Source of the DNA: Micromonospora luteifusca
GTDB lineage: Bacteria > Actinomycetota > Actinomycetes > Mycobacteriales > Micromonosporaceae
Direction of reading: 5' to 3'
Length of the DNA: 64,000 nt
NCBI RefSeq assembly: GCF_016907275.1
Contig: NZ_JAFBBP010000001.1
Location: forward strand, 248,001 to 312,000
Part shown: positions 1-8,847 of the stretch, one piece after another
Layout: each line of letters opens with the position of its first letter
How positions within the stretch are numbered: the first letter of the stretch is position 1
Position numbers and translations under genes: made by a program
Notes under the pieces: generated by a model
Database searches by the model: none
Told to the model about the DNA's origin: nothing
Seen by the model: the letters and a program-made list of their open reading frames with translations, nothing else

Positions 1-1284
1 CGGATCGGCGACATGGTGGGACGCAAGCGGGTCTTCCTGGTCGCCCTGGCGGGCTTCGCGATCGCCTCGGCGATCGGCGGCCTGGCGGCCAACGCGGAGA
101 TGCTGCTGATCGCCCGGGCGTTGCAGGGAGCCTTCGCGGCCCTGCTCGCGCCGGCCGCGCTCTCGCTGATCTCCCTGTCGTTCACGCAGCCCCGGGAACG
201 GGCGAAGGCCTTCGGTGTGTTCGCCGCGGTCTCGATCGCCGGTGGCGCCGTCGGTCTGATCGCCGGTGGTCTGCTCACTCAGTACCTGAACTGGCGTTTC
301 GCGATGTTCATCCTGGTTCCGATCGCGGTCATCGGGATCCTGGGCGCCATCTCCACCGTGCACGACAACGGTGCGCGACACCGTTCCCGGCTCGACATTC
401 CCGGTGTGGTGCTGGCCAGCCTCGGTCTCGTCGGTCTGGTCGCCGGCTTCAGCGCCGCGGAGAGCCACGGTTGGTTGGCGGGTCCGACCATCGGGTCCTT
501 CGTCGTCGGCGTGCTGCTCCTGGCGGCCTTCGTCGTGGTGCAGTCGCGGGTGAAGGCTCCGCTGCTCCCGCTGCGAGTCCTGAGCGAACGCAACCGGGCC
601 GCCGCCTACCTGTCGGTGGGTCTCGCCATTGTCAGCATGTTCGGGATGTTCCTCCTGCTGAGCTACTACTTCCAGCAGGTCAAGGGATGGTCGCCGGTCA
701 TGGCCGGACTGGCGTTCATGCCGATGGCGGTGCTGCAGGCCCTCGGGGCCACACAGGTCGGCGCCCGGCTAGCGCACCGGATCGCGCCGCGGCCGATCAT
801 GGTGGGCGGTTACCTCGTCAGCGCGGCCGGACTCGTGCTGCTCGCCCTGCTCGACGCCGACAGCAGCTTCCTGGAGATCGCGATCGCCGAGGCGGTGGTC
901 GGCATCGGCATCGGCACCGCGTTCATGCCCGCGATGAGCATCTCCACCCACGGTGTCGAGCCCACCGACGTCGGTGTCGCCTCCGCGATGATCAGCTCGT
1001 CGCAACAGGTCGGAGGGTCGATCGGTGTCGCGTTGCTCAACACCGTCGCGACCAGTTCCGCCGCCTCCTACCTGGTCACCCACGGTGGTACGGCAGCGCC
1101 CGTCCACGTCCAGAACCAGGCGCTGATGCACGGCTACTCGGCCGCGTACTGGCTGGCCACCATCTTCGTCGTGGCCGCGGCCCTGGTCTCCGCGATCCTG
1201 GTGAACGCGGGCGCACCGGAACACCTTCCGACCCCGGCGGTGGACGACGTCGCCCTGGACGCCGTCCCGCTGCCCGCCCATTGA
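1..1284 (+). CDS. MFS drug-exporter-like permease, 5' end outside window
   Basis: The frame is open from the first base. The visible sequence starts with RIGDMVGRKR, the conserved loop between membrane helices 2 and 3 of drug:H+ antiporters, so roughly the first 60-80 residues are missing. About 427 residues remain, with many hydrophobic helices and an 'RALQGAFAALLAPAALSL' segment typical of the helix 4/5 region in 14-helix (DHA2, EmrB/QacA-like) transporters. The role is proton-driven efflux of a toxic or signalling compound across the inner membrane; the substrate is unknown. A TetR-type regulator follows 154 bp downstream on the same strand, which is the usual partner arrangement for such pumps. 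A perfect hairpin separates the two genes. Family assignment is secure; substrate and start are not visible. Confidence 0.9.
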   Translation, partial: RIGDMVGRKRVFLVALAGFAIASAIGGLAANAEMLLIARALQGAFAALLAPAALSLISLSFTQPRERAKAFGVFAAVSIAGGAVGLIAGGLLTQYLNWRFAMFILVPIAVIGILGAISTVHDNGARHRSRLDIPGVVLASLGLVGLVAGFSAAESHGWLAGPTIGSFVVGVLLLAAFVVVQSRVKAPLLPLRVLSERNRAAAYLSVGLAIVSMFGMFLLLSYYFQQVKGWSPVMAGLAFMPMAVLQALGATQVGARLAHRIAPRPIMVGGYLVSAAGLVLLALLDADSSFLEIAIAEAVVGIGIGTAFMPAMSISTHGVEPTDVGVASAMISSSQQVGGSIGVALLNTVATSSAASYLVTHGGTAAPVHVQNQALMHGYSAAYWLATIFVVAAALVSAILVNAGAPEHLPTPAVDDVALDAVPLPAH

Positions 1285-1323
1285 GCGGCGGGTCGGCTGG
1301 GCGATCGTCGAGATCGTCGCCGC

Positions 1324-1359
1324 GTCAGCTCCCGACTCTCCTGAGGGCCGGGAGCTGAC
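1324..1359. terminator. Hairpin terminator after the MFS gene
   Basis: GTCAGCTCCCG at 1324-1334 pairs perfectly with CGGGAGCTGAC at 1349-1359 around a 14-nt loop. It lies 40 bp after the exporter stop codon, as expected for a GC-rich actinobacterial terminator without a long T-run. Confidence 0.65.
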
Positions 1360-1402
1360 CCGCATCCATCGGCGCACAGCCGGTGGGCCGACGGCCAACA
1401 AT

Positions 1403-1419
1403 CGGACGACTGGCGTCCG
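1403..1419. promoter_or_regulatory. Candidate TetR operator and promoter
   Basis: CGGACG (1403-1408) and CGTCCG (1414-1419) form an inverted repeat just upstream of a TACGCT -10-like box (about 1427-1432) and the TetR gene's ATG at 1439. The spacing suggests a very short or leaderless transcript and possible autorepression. No footprint is implied; this is sequence symmetry only. Confidence 0.4.
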
Positions 1420-1438
1420 CTTGTGCTACGCTTTCCGG

Positions 1439-2065
1439 ATGCCCGATCTGGACCCGGCGTCCGGCGTTCGTGCGGACGCGCGACACAACCGACGCCAGCT
1501 GATCATCGCGACGAGGGAGGCGATCGCCGCCCGCGGGCTCGACGTCTCGGCCCTGGACATCGCAACCGCCGCCGGCGTGGGAGTAGGCACCCTGTACCGG
1601 CGCTTCGGCACCAAGGAAGCGCTGCTCGACTACGCCGTGCTCGGCCTCTACGACGAATTGTGCGACACCGCACGGGCCTGTCTGGAGCGCCCCGATCCGT
1701 GGGACGGGATGGTGGAGTTCGTGCTGGAGCTGGCCGGCGCCCACCGGGACAGCCGTGGCCTGGCCGAGGTCACCGCAGCCTGCGAACGGCCACCGACACC
1801 CGAGCTCGCGCAGCGCACCGTCGCGCTGCAGGAGGCCATCACCCAACTGACCGACCGCGCACACGCGGCGGGTGCTCTCCGTGCCGACGTGACCTGGCCG
1901 GACGTCCTGCTCTGCTCACGCGCCGCGCTGGACACCGACCACTGCCTCGGCGTCGACGCGGGGCCCGACGGGTGGCGACGAGTCATCATGATCCTGCTCG
2001 ACGGCATGCGCGCCCCTGCGCGCACCCCTCTGCCGGGGCCGCCACCGCAGGTCCGCCCAGCGTAG
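1439..2065 (+). CDS. TetR/AcrR-family transcriptional regulator
   Basis: A 208-residue protein with an N-terminal TetR helix-turn-helix (about residues 12-60). It includes AATAAGVGVGTLYRRF, which matches the family recognition-helix signature (GVxxGTLYxxF), followed by an all-helical ligand-binding part (about 75-200). An in-frame TTG lies 18 bases upstream, but ATG 1439 is preferred because it leaves the usual short N-terminus before the first helix. It probably represses the neighbouring efflux gene, itself, or both. The inducer cannot be deduced. The C-terminal end (PLPGPPPQVRPA) is a disordered proline-rich tail. Confidence 0.9.
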   Translation: MPDLDPASGVRADARHNRRQLIIATREAIAARGLDVSALDIATAAGVGVGTLYRRFGTKEALLDYAVLGLYDELCDTARACLERPDPWDGMVEFVLELAGAHRDSRGLAEVTAACERPPTPELAQRTVALQEAITQLTDRAHAAGALRADVTWPDVLLCSRAALDTDHCLGVDAGPDGWRRVIMILLDGMRAPARTPLPGPPPQVRPA

Positions 2066-2122
2066 GCACTGCGCGCAGGGCGGTTCCAGGCGAGCGGAGA
2101 AGCCGCGCCCGGGCGGACGCCC

Positions 2123-3289
2123 TCAGGCGTGCGGGCCGATGGCAACCGTGCCGATCGTCAGCGACGGCTTTCCTTCCAGGATCTCCCCGACCCGCTCGAC
2201 CTCCTCTTCCAACGCCTGCCGGCAACCGGTGCCGAGCGCCCGCAACGGCTCGACCGTGACGCGGATCGTGCGCCCGGAACGACGCTGGTGCCACACTCCG
2301 GCGACCGTCCCGTCGATCAGCAGCACCGGATAGTTGCCGGCCTGCCCGCCCGCCAGCGCACGCTCGGCGGCGGCACCGGGAAAGAGCTGCTCGCGCGGGT
2401 GGCAGCCGACCGCGTACGCATCGAAGTAGGGCAGTAGTCGCAACCCGGACGGCCGGTCGTCCGGGAATTCGGTGTCGCCGGCGACCACCCACGCCCGCGT
2501 GCCGGCCACGGTGACCTCGGCCAGATCCGACGACCTGAACACCCCGGTCGCCCACCGCTCGGGCACCGAGAGCCACTGGGCGAACTGGGCCGGGGTGGCC
2601 GGCCCGTACGCGTACAGGTAGCGGCGGACGAGTTCGGCCAGCGCCGCCGGGCCGGCCATCGGCGCGAACCCGGGCAGCCAGCGGGCCGGGCTGGTGTAGG
2701 TGGTGGCGCGTCCCCGGTTCGGGCCGTGGCACATGACCCCACTCCGGGTGGCAGCGGCCATCGCGGCGATCCACCGCGGCCACCTGTCCTGGAACGCCTC
2801 CATGACCCGCTCGCCCGCCCAGGCGCCGGTCCGGGCGACGATCTCCTCGGTCAACTCGTCGGTCGTCAGCTCGGCCTCGGCCAGCGCGTCGGCGATGGCC
2901 GCGAGGACCTGCTCGGTCTGCTGGGGAGTCAACAGGGCCCTGCTCCGCTCCCACGACGGGGTGGGCATCGCGGTCAGCGCGCCGGCCCACATCGGCAGGT
3001 CGGCTGCGGTGAGCAGGTGCACGGTCCCGCGCGGCCCACGGCTCTTGACCAGGGTGCGATCACTCCACAGTGCCCGGCGCACCAGAGCACGGGTGGCTCC
3101 CGGGACCCGCAGCCCGACGGACAACTCGGCGGCGGAGGCGACCTGGGCGTGGGCGCCGCACATCGCCGACACCACGTCGGCGAGGCGTTCGGCGTCCGGT
3201 GCGACGTCCGGGGCGGACGACGCCGAGGCGGAGAGCCCGTGCCGCGCCAGACGTCGGGCGAACACCTGCGCCCAGCTCACGTCGGTCAT
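2123..3289 (-). CDS. Winged-helix (HTH_42/AlkZ-like) DNA-binding protein
   Basis: A 388-residue protein of the winged-helix HTH_42 superfamily, which contains the DNA glycosylases AlkZ and YcaQ. Near residue 48 it reads GAHAQVASAAELSVGLR, in the place where AlkZ-like enzymes carry their catalytic QxQ or HxQ triplet; here the triplet is HAQ. It is followed by TLVKSRGPRGTVHLL, the conserved strand-hairpin of the family. Characterised members unhook crosslinks or excise bulky alkylated bases, some of them as self-resistance proteins; many actinobacterial homologues are uncharacterised. The start at 3289 (MTDVSWAQVF) is chosen over an upstream in-frame start whose extension is Arg-rich and of low quality. 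It is convergent with the TetR gene. Family is firm; glycosylase activity is inferred. Confidence 0.78.
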   Translation of the reverse strand: MTDVSWAQVFARRLARHGLSASASSAPDVAPDAERLADVVSAMCGAHAQVASAAELSVGLRVPGATRALVRRALWSDRTLVKSRGPRGTVHLLTAADLPMWAGALTAMPTPSWERSRALLTPQQTEQVLAAIADALAEAELTTDELTEEIVARTGAWAGERVMEAFQDRWPRWIAAMAAATRSGVMCHGPNRGRATTYTSPARWLPGFAPMAGPAALAELVRRYLYAYGPATPAQFAQWLSVPERWATGVFRSSDLAEVTVAGTRAWVVAGDTEFPDDRPSGLRLLPYFDAYAVGCHPREQLFPGAAAERALAGGQAGNYPVLLIDGTVAGVWHQRRSGRTIRVTVEPLRALGTGCRQALEEEVERVGEILEGKPSLTIGTVAIGPHA

Positions 3290-3547
3290 CACAGGCTCGC
3301 GCAGCGGGCGGGGATGCCGGTCGCGCGCGACCACGGGCCTTCTGGGGCGCACGTCTTCATGCGGCCCACGCTACGACCGACGTACGTCACTTTCCGCCCG
3401 CCGTCACCGGCGCCCGGGTACCCCCGCGGTACTGGCCTGGCCGGCGGCCCGATCACCCGTCGTAGGCTGGTAGAGGCGGCGACATCGAGCAAAACACCCG
3501 AAACGCCGCAGGTGGAACGCCCCGGGACGAGCAAGGAGGACGTACGC

Positions 3548-4492
3548 GTGACGCAGAGTGACGCGGAGCTGGTCGTGCTCGCACAGGCGGGAGACGCGGC
3601 CGCGCTCGGTGCGCTGCTGGCCCGTCACGAGGCCTCGATGCGAGCCGTCGCACTGAGCATCCTCGGTTACGGACCCGACGCCGAGGACGCGGTGCAGGAC
3701 GCGATGGTGGTGGCGTTACGCCGCATCGGCGAGGTCCGCGACCCGGCCGCCGTCGGCCCGTGGTTGCGAACCATCGTCCGCAACAACAGTCGGATGACGT
3801 TGCGCGGGCCCCGAGCCGTCCCGGTCGCCGAGCCGGAGTGGTTCGCTGGCCCCGCCGACACGCCAACCCCCGAGGAGGCACTGGACCGGGGCGCGATGCG
3901 CGACTGGGTGTGGCACGCACTCGGGCAGCTGTCCGAACCTGACCGGCTGGTCACCCTGCTGCGCTACTTCAGCGACGCGTCCTCGTACGAGCAGATCGCG
4001 GCCGTGTGCGGCGTGCCGGTCGGCACCGTCCGCAGCCGCCTCAGCCACGCCCGCCGTGCGCTCGCCGGCGGCCTCCGGACGGCGGCGAGCGCGGCACACA
4101 CCGACGTCACCGCGTCGAGCGACTCGCGGTGGCGGGAGGGACGCGACATGATCGCCACGGCGATGGGCGGCGACTTCGACCGGGTGGTCCGCGAGAGCTG
4201 GTGGCCGGATGCCGAGATGGTCGTGCCGGGTGGCCCGCGCGGCGGCCGTGATCTGGCTGTCAACGGCATGAACCGCGACCTGACGGCCGGGGTACGCCAG
4301 CGGCTGCGCAACGTCGTGGCCAGCGGCGACGTGCTGATCTGGGAAACCGACCTGATCAGCCCGCCCGACGACCCGGAGCACTGCCCACCAGCGGCACTGT
4401 GGTTGCAGGTGCTGCGCGAGGGCCGGGTGCGTCAACTCACCCTCTTCCACCCCGTCGCGGCGCGGGCGATCCGCCAGCCCGCCCTGGTCTGA
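3548..4492 (+). CDS. ECF-type sigma factor with C-terminal NTF2-like domain
   Basis: A 314-residue protein starting at a GTG placed 8 nt after AAGGAGG. Sigma region 2 spans about residues 8-75 (GYGPDAEDAVQDAMVVALRR), and region 4 about 110-175, with the HTH SSYEQIAAVCGVPVGTVRSR. After residue 180 it continues for about 130 residues with an alpha+beta sequence resembling a SnoaL/NTF2-like fold (WWPDAEMVVPGGPRGG, then EGRVRQLTLFHP). ECF sigma factors with such tails usually have no separate anti-sigma gene and use the tail for regulation; none is seen next door. An alpha/beta hydrolase lies 115 bp downstream on the same strand and may be a target. The exact ECF group is not assigned. Confidence 0.85.
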   Translation: MTQSDAELVVLAQAGDAAALGALLARHEASMRAVALSILGYGPDAEDAVQDAMVVALRRIGEVRDPAAVGPWLRTIVRNNSRMTLRGPRAVPVAEPEWFAGPADTPTPEEALDRGAMRDWVWHALGQLSEPDRLVTLLRYFSDASSYEQIAAVCGVPVGTVRSRLSHARRALAGGLRTAASAAHTDVTASSDSRWREGRDMIATAMGGDFDRVVRESWWPDAEMVVPGGPRGGRDLAVNGMNRDLTAGVRQRLRNVVASGDVLIWETDLISPPDDPEHCPPAALWLQVLREGRVRQLTLFHPVAARAIRQPALV

Positions 4493-4607
4493 GAAAAACT
4501 TTTCGGATCGAGCGAACTTTCTCCCCGACCCACGCATCTGGTTCGCGTCATTGACCAGTCGCCGTGTCGGCACACGCCGCGCGGGTCTTGCGATCGGGAG
4601 ATAGCTC

Positions 4608-5492
4608 ATGGGTTCCACCAGCCACGACGTCAGTGCCCTCGCACCGGGTGCCCACACGTTCCTCGTCGACGGCGTTCGGCAGGTCTACCACGTCGCCGGC
4701 AACGGTCCGGTGTGCGTGGCGCACTCCGGCGGCCCCGGCATCGAGTGGGCGTATCTGCGGACGCCCAACCTGGAAGAGCACTTCACGATGGTGTACGTCG
4801 AGCCGGTGGGTACGGGCGCCTCGGGGCGCCTCGACAACCCCGACGACTACCGTCTCGACACGTATGTCCGGTTCCTCGACGCGGTCGTCGAGCACCTCGA
4901 CGCACCTCGGGTGTACCTCCTCGGGCACTCGCACGGCGGTTTCGTCATCCAGCGGTACGCGCTCGCACACCCGGAGCGGGTCGCCGGTCTCGCCCTGTAC
5001 GACACCTCGCCCGTCACCGGCGGCGAGTTCTGGGCCGAGGCGATGGCCGGGCTCGCCGCGTACCCGCAGCGGCACCCGGACCGGCCGGAGGCGGCGGCGA
5101 TCCCGGCCGCCTTCGGGCAGATCGGTGCTGCCACCGACGACGAGTCGTTGGGCACCGCCCTGCGCGCCGCCCTTCCGGTCTACTTCGCGGACTTCTGGGG
5201 CCGACAGGACGAATTCGCACCGTTTCAGGCCGCCGTCCGGATCTGGTCGGTGCCGGCGGGCGCGCAGGACCCGACGCCCTTCGACGTACGGGAGAGCCTG
5301 GCTGAGATCACCGCGCCCGCCGTGGTGATCGTCGGGAAGTACGACTTCATCTGCCCCCCACGCCGCGCCGAGGAACTGCACGCGGGCCTCAAGGACTCGC
5401 GGCTGGTGCAGCTGGAGCACAGCGGGCACTTCGGGCACATCGAGCAGCCGGCGGAGTTCACCCAGGCCGTGGTGGAGCTGCTGCAGCGCTGA
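4608..5492 (+). CDS. Alpha/beta-fold hydrolase, proline-iminopeptidase-like
   Basis: A 294-residue cytoplasmic alpha/beta hydrolase with no signal peptide. The sequence shows the SGGPG oxyanion-loop motif (near residue 42), typical of proline iminopeptidases and related epoxide or ester hydrolases. The nucleophile elbow GHSHGG (Ser near 106) follows, then a likely acid in VGKYDFICPP and the catalytic His in HSGHFGHIEQP near the C-terminus. The insert between residues 125 and 225 is the variable cap that sets substrate choice, so the substrate is unknown. It starts at ATG after a GGGAG-like site. It follows the sigma-factor gene and precedes a DUF5709 gene; co-regulation is possible but unproven. 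Confidence 0.85.
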   Translation: MGSTSHDVSALAPGAHTFLVDGVRQVYHVAGNGPVCVAHSGGPGIEWAYLRTPNLEEHFTMVYVEPVGTGASGRLDNPDDYRLDTYVRFLDAVVEHLDAPRVYLLGHSHGGFVIQRYALAHPERVAGLALYDTSPVTGGEFWAEAMAGLAAYPQRHPDRPEAAAIPAAFGQIGAATDDESLGTALRAALPVYFADFWGRQDEFAPFQAAVRIWSVPAGAQDPTPFDVRESLAEITAPAVVIVGKYDFICPPRRAEELHAGLKDSRLVQLEHSGHFGHIEQPAEFTQAVVELLQR

Positions 5493-5613
5493 CTCTCGCC
5501 CGGCACCGTGCCCCCGAGGTCCGTTCGTCACAGCGGGCAGGCCCCGGGGTGCGGCAGCGTTGGACAGCCATAGGGTTGATCCCTTGCCGCACTGTGACGA
5601 AGAGGAGACCGCC

Positions 5614-6075
5614 ATGAGCCAGACCGAGCGGATTGATTCCGTCGACGAGTGGAACGTGGCCGAGGATGACGGAGTCCTGGACGCGTCCGACACTCTGGAC
5701 GACAGCCGGGTCGGTGACCCACTCGACACCGGCATCGTCGCCGAGGACCACTGGACGGCGGCGAACCGGTTCGGCACCACGCCGGCCGAGGAGCGGGCGG
5801 GCGAGTCTTTGGCGCAGCACCTCGCCCAGGAGGTGCCCGACGTCGACCCGTACGCCGAGGACGGCGACGACGAGGACGAGCTGACCCGCCGGGGGTACGA
5901 GGCCGAGGCACGCGCGGGCCGTCTCGTCGCGTACGACGAGGGCGTTCGTGAGGATGACGAAGCCGAGTCGGTGGCGTGGGACGCCGGGATCGACGCGGGT
6001 GCCGCCAGCGCGGAGGAGGCGGCGGTCCACGTGGTCGAGGATCCGGACGGCTCCGGCGACGGCCCGTTGCGCTGA
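5614..6075 (+). CDS. DUF5709-type acidic hypothetical protein
   Basis: A 153-residue, strongly acidic protein with no membrane segment or signal. It has repeated Asp/Glu runs (DGDDEDELTRR) and a C-terminal ESVAWDAGIDAGAASAEEAAVHVV stretch, where the segment AGAASAEEAAVH resembles the DUF5709 family, which is restricted to Actinobacteria and of unknown function. The start at 5614 follows GAAGAGGAG at proper spacing; an upstream in-frame ATG is not supported. The gene stands alone and ends at a strong hairpin shared with the convergent exporter gene. No function is proposed. The composition suggests a disordered, salt- or stress-related soluble protein, but that is only a guess. Confidence 0.75.
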   Translation: MSQTERIDSVDEWNVAEDDGVLDASDTLDDSRVGDPLDTGIVAEDHWTAANRFGTTPAEERAGESLAQHLAQEVPDVDPYAEDGDDEDELTRRGYEAEARAGRLVAYDEGVREDDEAESVAWDAGIDAGAASAEEAAVHVVEDPDGSGDGPLR

Positions 6076-6082
6076 CGCCCAG

Positions 6083-6123
6083 CCGCCGCGCTCGACTCCT
6101 CCTGAGGGTGTCGAGCGCGGCGG
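6083..6123. terminator. Bidirectional hairpin terminator
   Basis: CCGCCGCGCTCGAC (6083-6096) pairs perfectly with GTCGAGCGCGGCGG (6110-6123), a 14-bp stem between two convergent genes. It probably ends both the DUF5709 gene and the DHA2 exporter. Confidence 0.75.
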
Positions 6124-6132
6124 GCGGGTCGC

Positions 6133-7713
6133 TCAGTGGATGACGACCGGCACCTTGACCTGATCCGCCTGCTGGTCATCGAGCTGCGCCGGCTGACGTC
6201 GGCGCGGCAGCAGGGCAGCCGGAATGAACGTGAGCAGGACCAGCGCGAACGCGACCCAGAACGTGGTGGCGAACGACTTGGCGGCGAAGTCGAGCCCGCG
6301 TTCGATGATCGACGGGTCCACCGGCATCTGCTGGAGCAGCTCCGGCCGCTGCTGTGAGGCGATGGCCAGCCCGGCCTCGCTGATCGGCTTGCCGCTCTCG
6401 TCCACCAGGCCGGGGATCGGCCGGGAGCCGTTCAGCTCGTTGGTGAGGATCACCGACATGACGGCGGCACCGACCGAGCCGCCGATCTGCTGGAGGATGT
6501 TGACAAGCGTGGAGCCGCGCGCCACCTCCTGAGCCTGCAGCGTCCGCAACGCCGAGGTCATGATCGGCATCATCGTGCCGCCCATCCCCAGGCCCATCAC
6601 GAAGAGCGACCCGCCGAGCAGCCAGTACGAGGTCTGCGGGTCGACCTGGGTGAAGCTGAAGAACCCGACGACGATGAGCGCCAGCGCGAACGGGACGGTC
6701 CGCCCGATCGGCACCCGGTCGGCCAACGTCCCGGCGATCGGCATGGTGATCATCGCGCCGATGCCCTGCGGGGCCATCAGCAGACCGGCGGCCAGCGTCG
6801 TCTCGCCGCGCACCTGGAGGAAGTAGCTCGGGAACAGCAGGCCGGCACCCATGAACGCGATGATGAACACGAACAGCGTCAACGACGCGATGGTCAGGCT
6901 GCGGTTGCGGAACAGCCGCAGGTCGAGCAGCGGGTGCCGGGGCTTGAACGAGTAGAGCACGAACGCCACCAGCAGCGCGCCGCCGACGAGCATCGGAGCC
7001 CACACCTTGGCCGCGGCGAAGGTGCCCGCCTCCGGCAGCGACGACACGCCGTAGAGGAAGAGGGCCAGGCCCGGCGAGAGCATCAGCATGCCGACGAAGT
7101 CGAACGACTCGGACGGCTCGGGGGCGTCCTTCGGCAGCGCCATCTGCGCGTAGATCAGCGCGACGACACCGATCGGCAGGTTGATCAGGAAGATCCAGTG
7201 CCAGCTCGCGGTGTCGATCAGCCAGCCGCCGAGGATCGGGCCGCCGATCGGGCCGAGCAGCATCGGGATGCCGAGCACGGCCATCAGCCGGCCGATCCGG
7301 TGCGGGCCGGCCGCGCGGGTCATGATGGTCATGCCCAGCGGCATGAGCATGCCGCCGCCGAGGCCCTGAAGCACGCGGTAGCCGATCAGCTCGCCGATCG
7401 TGTCGGCCGTGGCGCAGAGCCCCGACCCGATCGTGAACAGGGCCAGCGCCACCATGTAGAGGCGTTTGGTGCCGAACCGGTCGGCCGCCCAGCCGCTGAG
7501 CGGGATCACGGTGGCCAGGGCCAGGGTGTAGGCGGTCATCGTCCACGCGACGCGGGCGTAGGACGCGTCGAACTCACTCTGGAACTTGGGCAGCGCCACG
7601 CTGACCACCGTCACGTCGAGGATCGACATGATCGCGCCAAGGACGACGACACCCGCCACCTTGAGCACCGCGGCGTCGAGTTTGTCCGCTGTCGCGACGG
7701 ATTGCTGTGTCAC
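6133..7713 (-). CDS. DHA2-family (EmrB/QacA) multidrug exporter
   Basis: A 526-residue inner-membrane protein with about 14 predicted helices. Helix 1 carries LDVTVVSVALP (the motif D1 signature of DHA2 proteins), the 2-3 loop reads GWAADRFGTKRLY, and motif C lies in GIPMLLGPIGGPILGG. These identify a drug:H+ antiporter of the EmrB/QacA type. It starts at GTG 7713, 5-6 nt after an AGGAGAG ribosome site. The C-terminal 40 residues are charged and cytoplasmic (PRRRQPAQLDDQQADQ). It is monocistronic as far as can be seen, with the LysR gene upstream ending 220 bp away on the same strand. Substrate unknown. Confidence 0.93.
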   Translation of the reverse strand: MTQQSVATADKLDAAVLKVAGVVVLGAIMSILDVTVVSVALPKFQSEFDASYARVAWTMTAYTLALATVIPLSGWAADRFGTKRLYMVALALFTIGSGLCATADTIGELIGYRVLQGLGGGMLMPLGMTIMTRAAGPHRIGRLMAVLGIPMLLGPIGGPILGGWLIDTASWHWIFLINLPIGVVALIYAQMALPKDAPEPSESFDFVGMLMLSPGLALFLYGVSSLPEAGTFAAAKVWAPMLVGGALLVAFVLYSFKPRHPLLDLRLFRNRSLTIASLTLFVFIIAFMGAGLLFPSYFLQVRGETTLAAGLLMAPQGIGAMITMPIAGTLADRVPIGRTVPFALALIVVGFFSFTQVDPQTSYWLLGGSLFVMGLGMGGTMMPIMTSALRTLQAQEVARGSTLVNILQQIGGSVGAAVMSVILTNELNGSRPIPGLVDESGKPISEAGLAIASQQRPELLQQMPVDPSIIERGLDFAAKSFATTFWVAFALVLLTFIPAALLPRRRQPAQLDDQQADQVKVPVVIH

Positions 7714-7933
7714 TAACTCTCCTGTAGTCGATTGATCCGGCCATAGGTGGGCGGTGGCGGCGATGCCGCGCCGACCGGCCGGTGGGCGCGACGTGCCGAG
7801 GCAACGACGCGCGGGGGCAGACTAACCGCCACATGTGACGGTCTGCCGCCGGTTTTCGTGACCGACCGGACCCGTATCCGAACGGCCGTCCTATTACAGC
7901 CGGTCGTCGGGGTGGCGATCAGCCAGCAGCACC

Positions 7934-8782
7934 CTAGAGGCGGATCGCGGTCCGGATCAGCCCGGCGAGGGCCAGGGATCGACTGTGCGGCGGCCACGCG
8001 ATCACCGTCGTCACGGTTGGCGCGTCCAGCACCGGCACAGCGGCGAGGTCGCGGCGCAGGTCGGCCCGGCACGACTCGGGCAGGACCGCCGACGTCCGGC
8101 CGAGCGCGATCAGCTGGTACAGCTGCGTGGTATCCCGTACCTGCGGACCGGGTCCGTCCGGGTACGTGCCGTCGGGACCGGGACGGCGGGGCGGCGGTAG
8201 ACCCGGTAGCGCGGTGACGTCGGCCATCCGCACCTGGGCCCGGGCGGTGAGGGGGTGCCCGGCCGGCAGGACCACTACCTGCCCCTCCGTGCGCAGCTCC
8301 TCGGTGTCCAGTCCGACCGTCGAGTCGAACGGCCGGTGCAGCAGCGCCACGTCCGCCCGTCCATCGCGCAACATTCGCTCCTGCTCGCCGATCCCGCACA
8401 GCAGCACCTCGACGGGGACCGCGCCAGGCTCGGAGGCGTACGCGTCGAGCAGCTTCGACAGCAACTCGCCGGACGCTCCAGCCTTCGTGACGAGGACCAG
8501 GCCGGGATGTCCGGCTTCGACAAGGGCGGCGCGGCGGGTACGGCGCTCGGCGGCCTCGACCGCGTCGAGGGCCGCCCGGCCCTCGACCAGTAGCACCGAG
8601 CCGGCCTCGGTCAGCGCGACGGTGCGGCTGGTGCGTTCCAGCAGCGCCACCCCGAGCCGCCGTTCCAACTGCGCGATCGCCCGCGACAGTGGTGGCTGCG
8701 CGATCCCGAGCCGCTGCGCAGCGTGCCCGAAGTGCAACTCCTCGGCGACCGCGACGAAATACCGCAGCTCACGCGTCTCCAT
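7934..8782 (-). CDS. LysR-family transcriptional regulator
   Basis: A 282-residue LysR protein starting METRELRYFVAVAEELHFG. The winged HTH covers residues 1-60 (AAQRLGIAQPPLSRAIAQLE), followed by a linker helix and a periplasmic-binding-protein-like effector domain (about 90-280). It is divergently transcribed from a short-chain dehydrogenase, and the 137-bp intergenic region holds an ATACC-N5-GGTAT site fitting the LysR T-N11-A consensus. In such pairs the regulator commonly represses itself and activates the divergent gene when a small coinducer binds. A longer upstream reading frame exists, but its first 51 residues are Arg/Pro-rich and not family-like. Confidence 0.93.
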   Translation of the reverse strand: METRELRYFVAVAEELHFGHAAQRLGIAQPPLSRAIAQLERRLGVALLERTSRTVALTEAGSVLLVEGRAALDAVEAAERRTRRAALVEAGHPGLVLVTKAGASGELLSKLLDAYASEPGAVPVEVLLCGIGEQERMLRDGRADVALLHRPFDSTVGLDTEELRTEGQVVVLPAGHPLTARAQVRMADVTALPGLPPPRRPGPDGTYPDGPGPQVRDTTQLYQLIALGRTSAVLPESCRADLRRDLAAVPVLDAPTVTTVIAWPPHSRSLALAGLIRTAIRL

Positions 8783-8847
8783 GCGCCAACGGTACCGACG
8801 GCACGGCCCGTCCCGCCCGGACGCACACCTACGGCGTGGCCTCGATG

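Noticed and set aside
2726..3547. 274-codon extension upstream of the sigma-factor gene
   Set aside because: It overlaps the AlkZ-like gene on the other strand, is low-complexity, and a GTG with a perfect AAGGAGG site lies at 3548.
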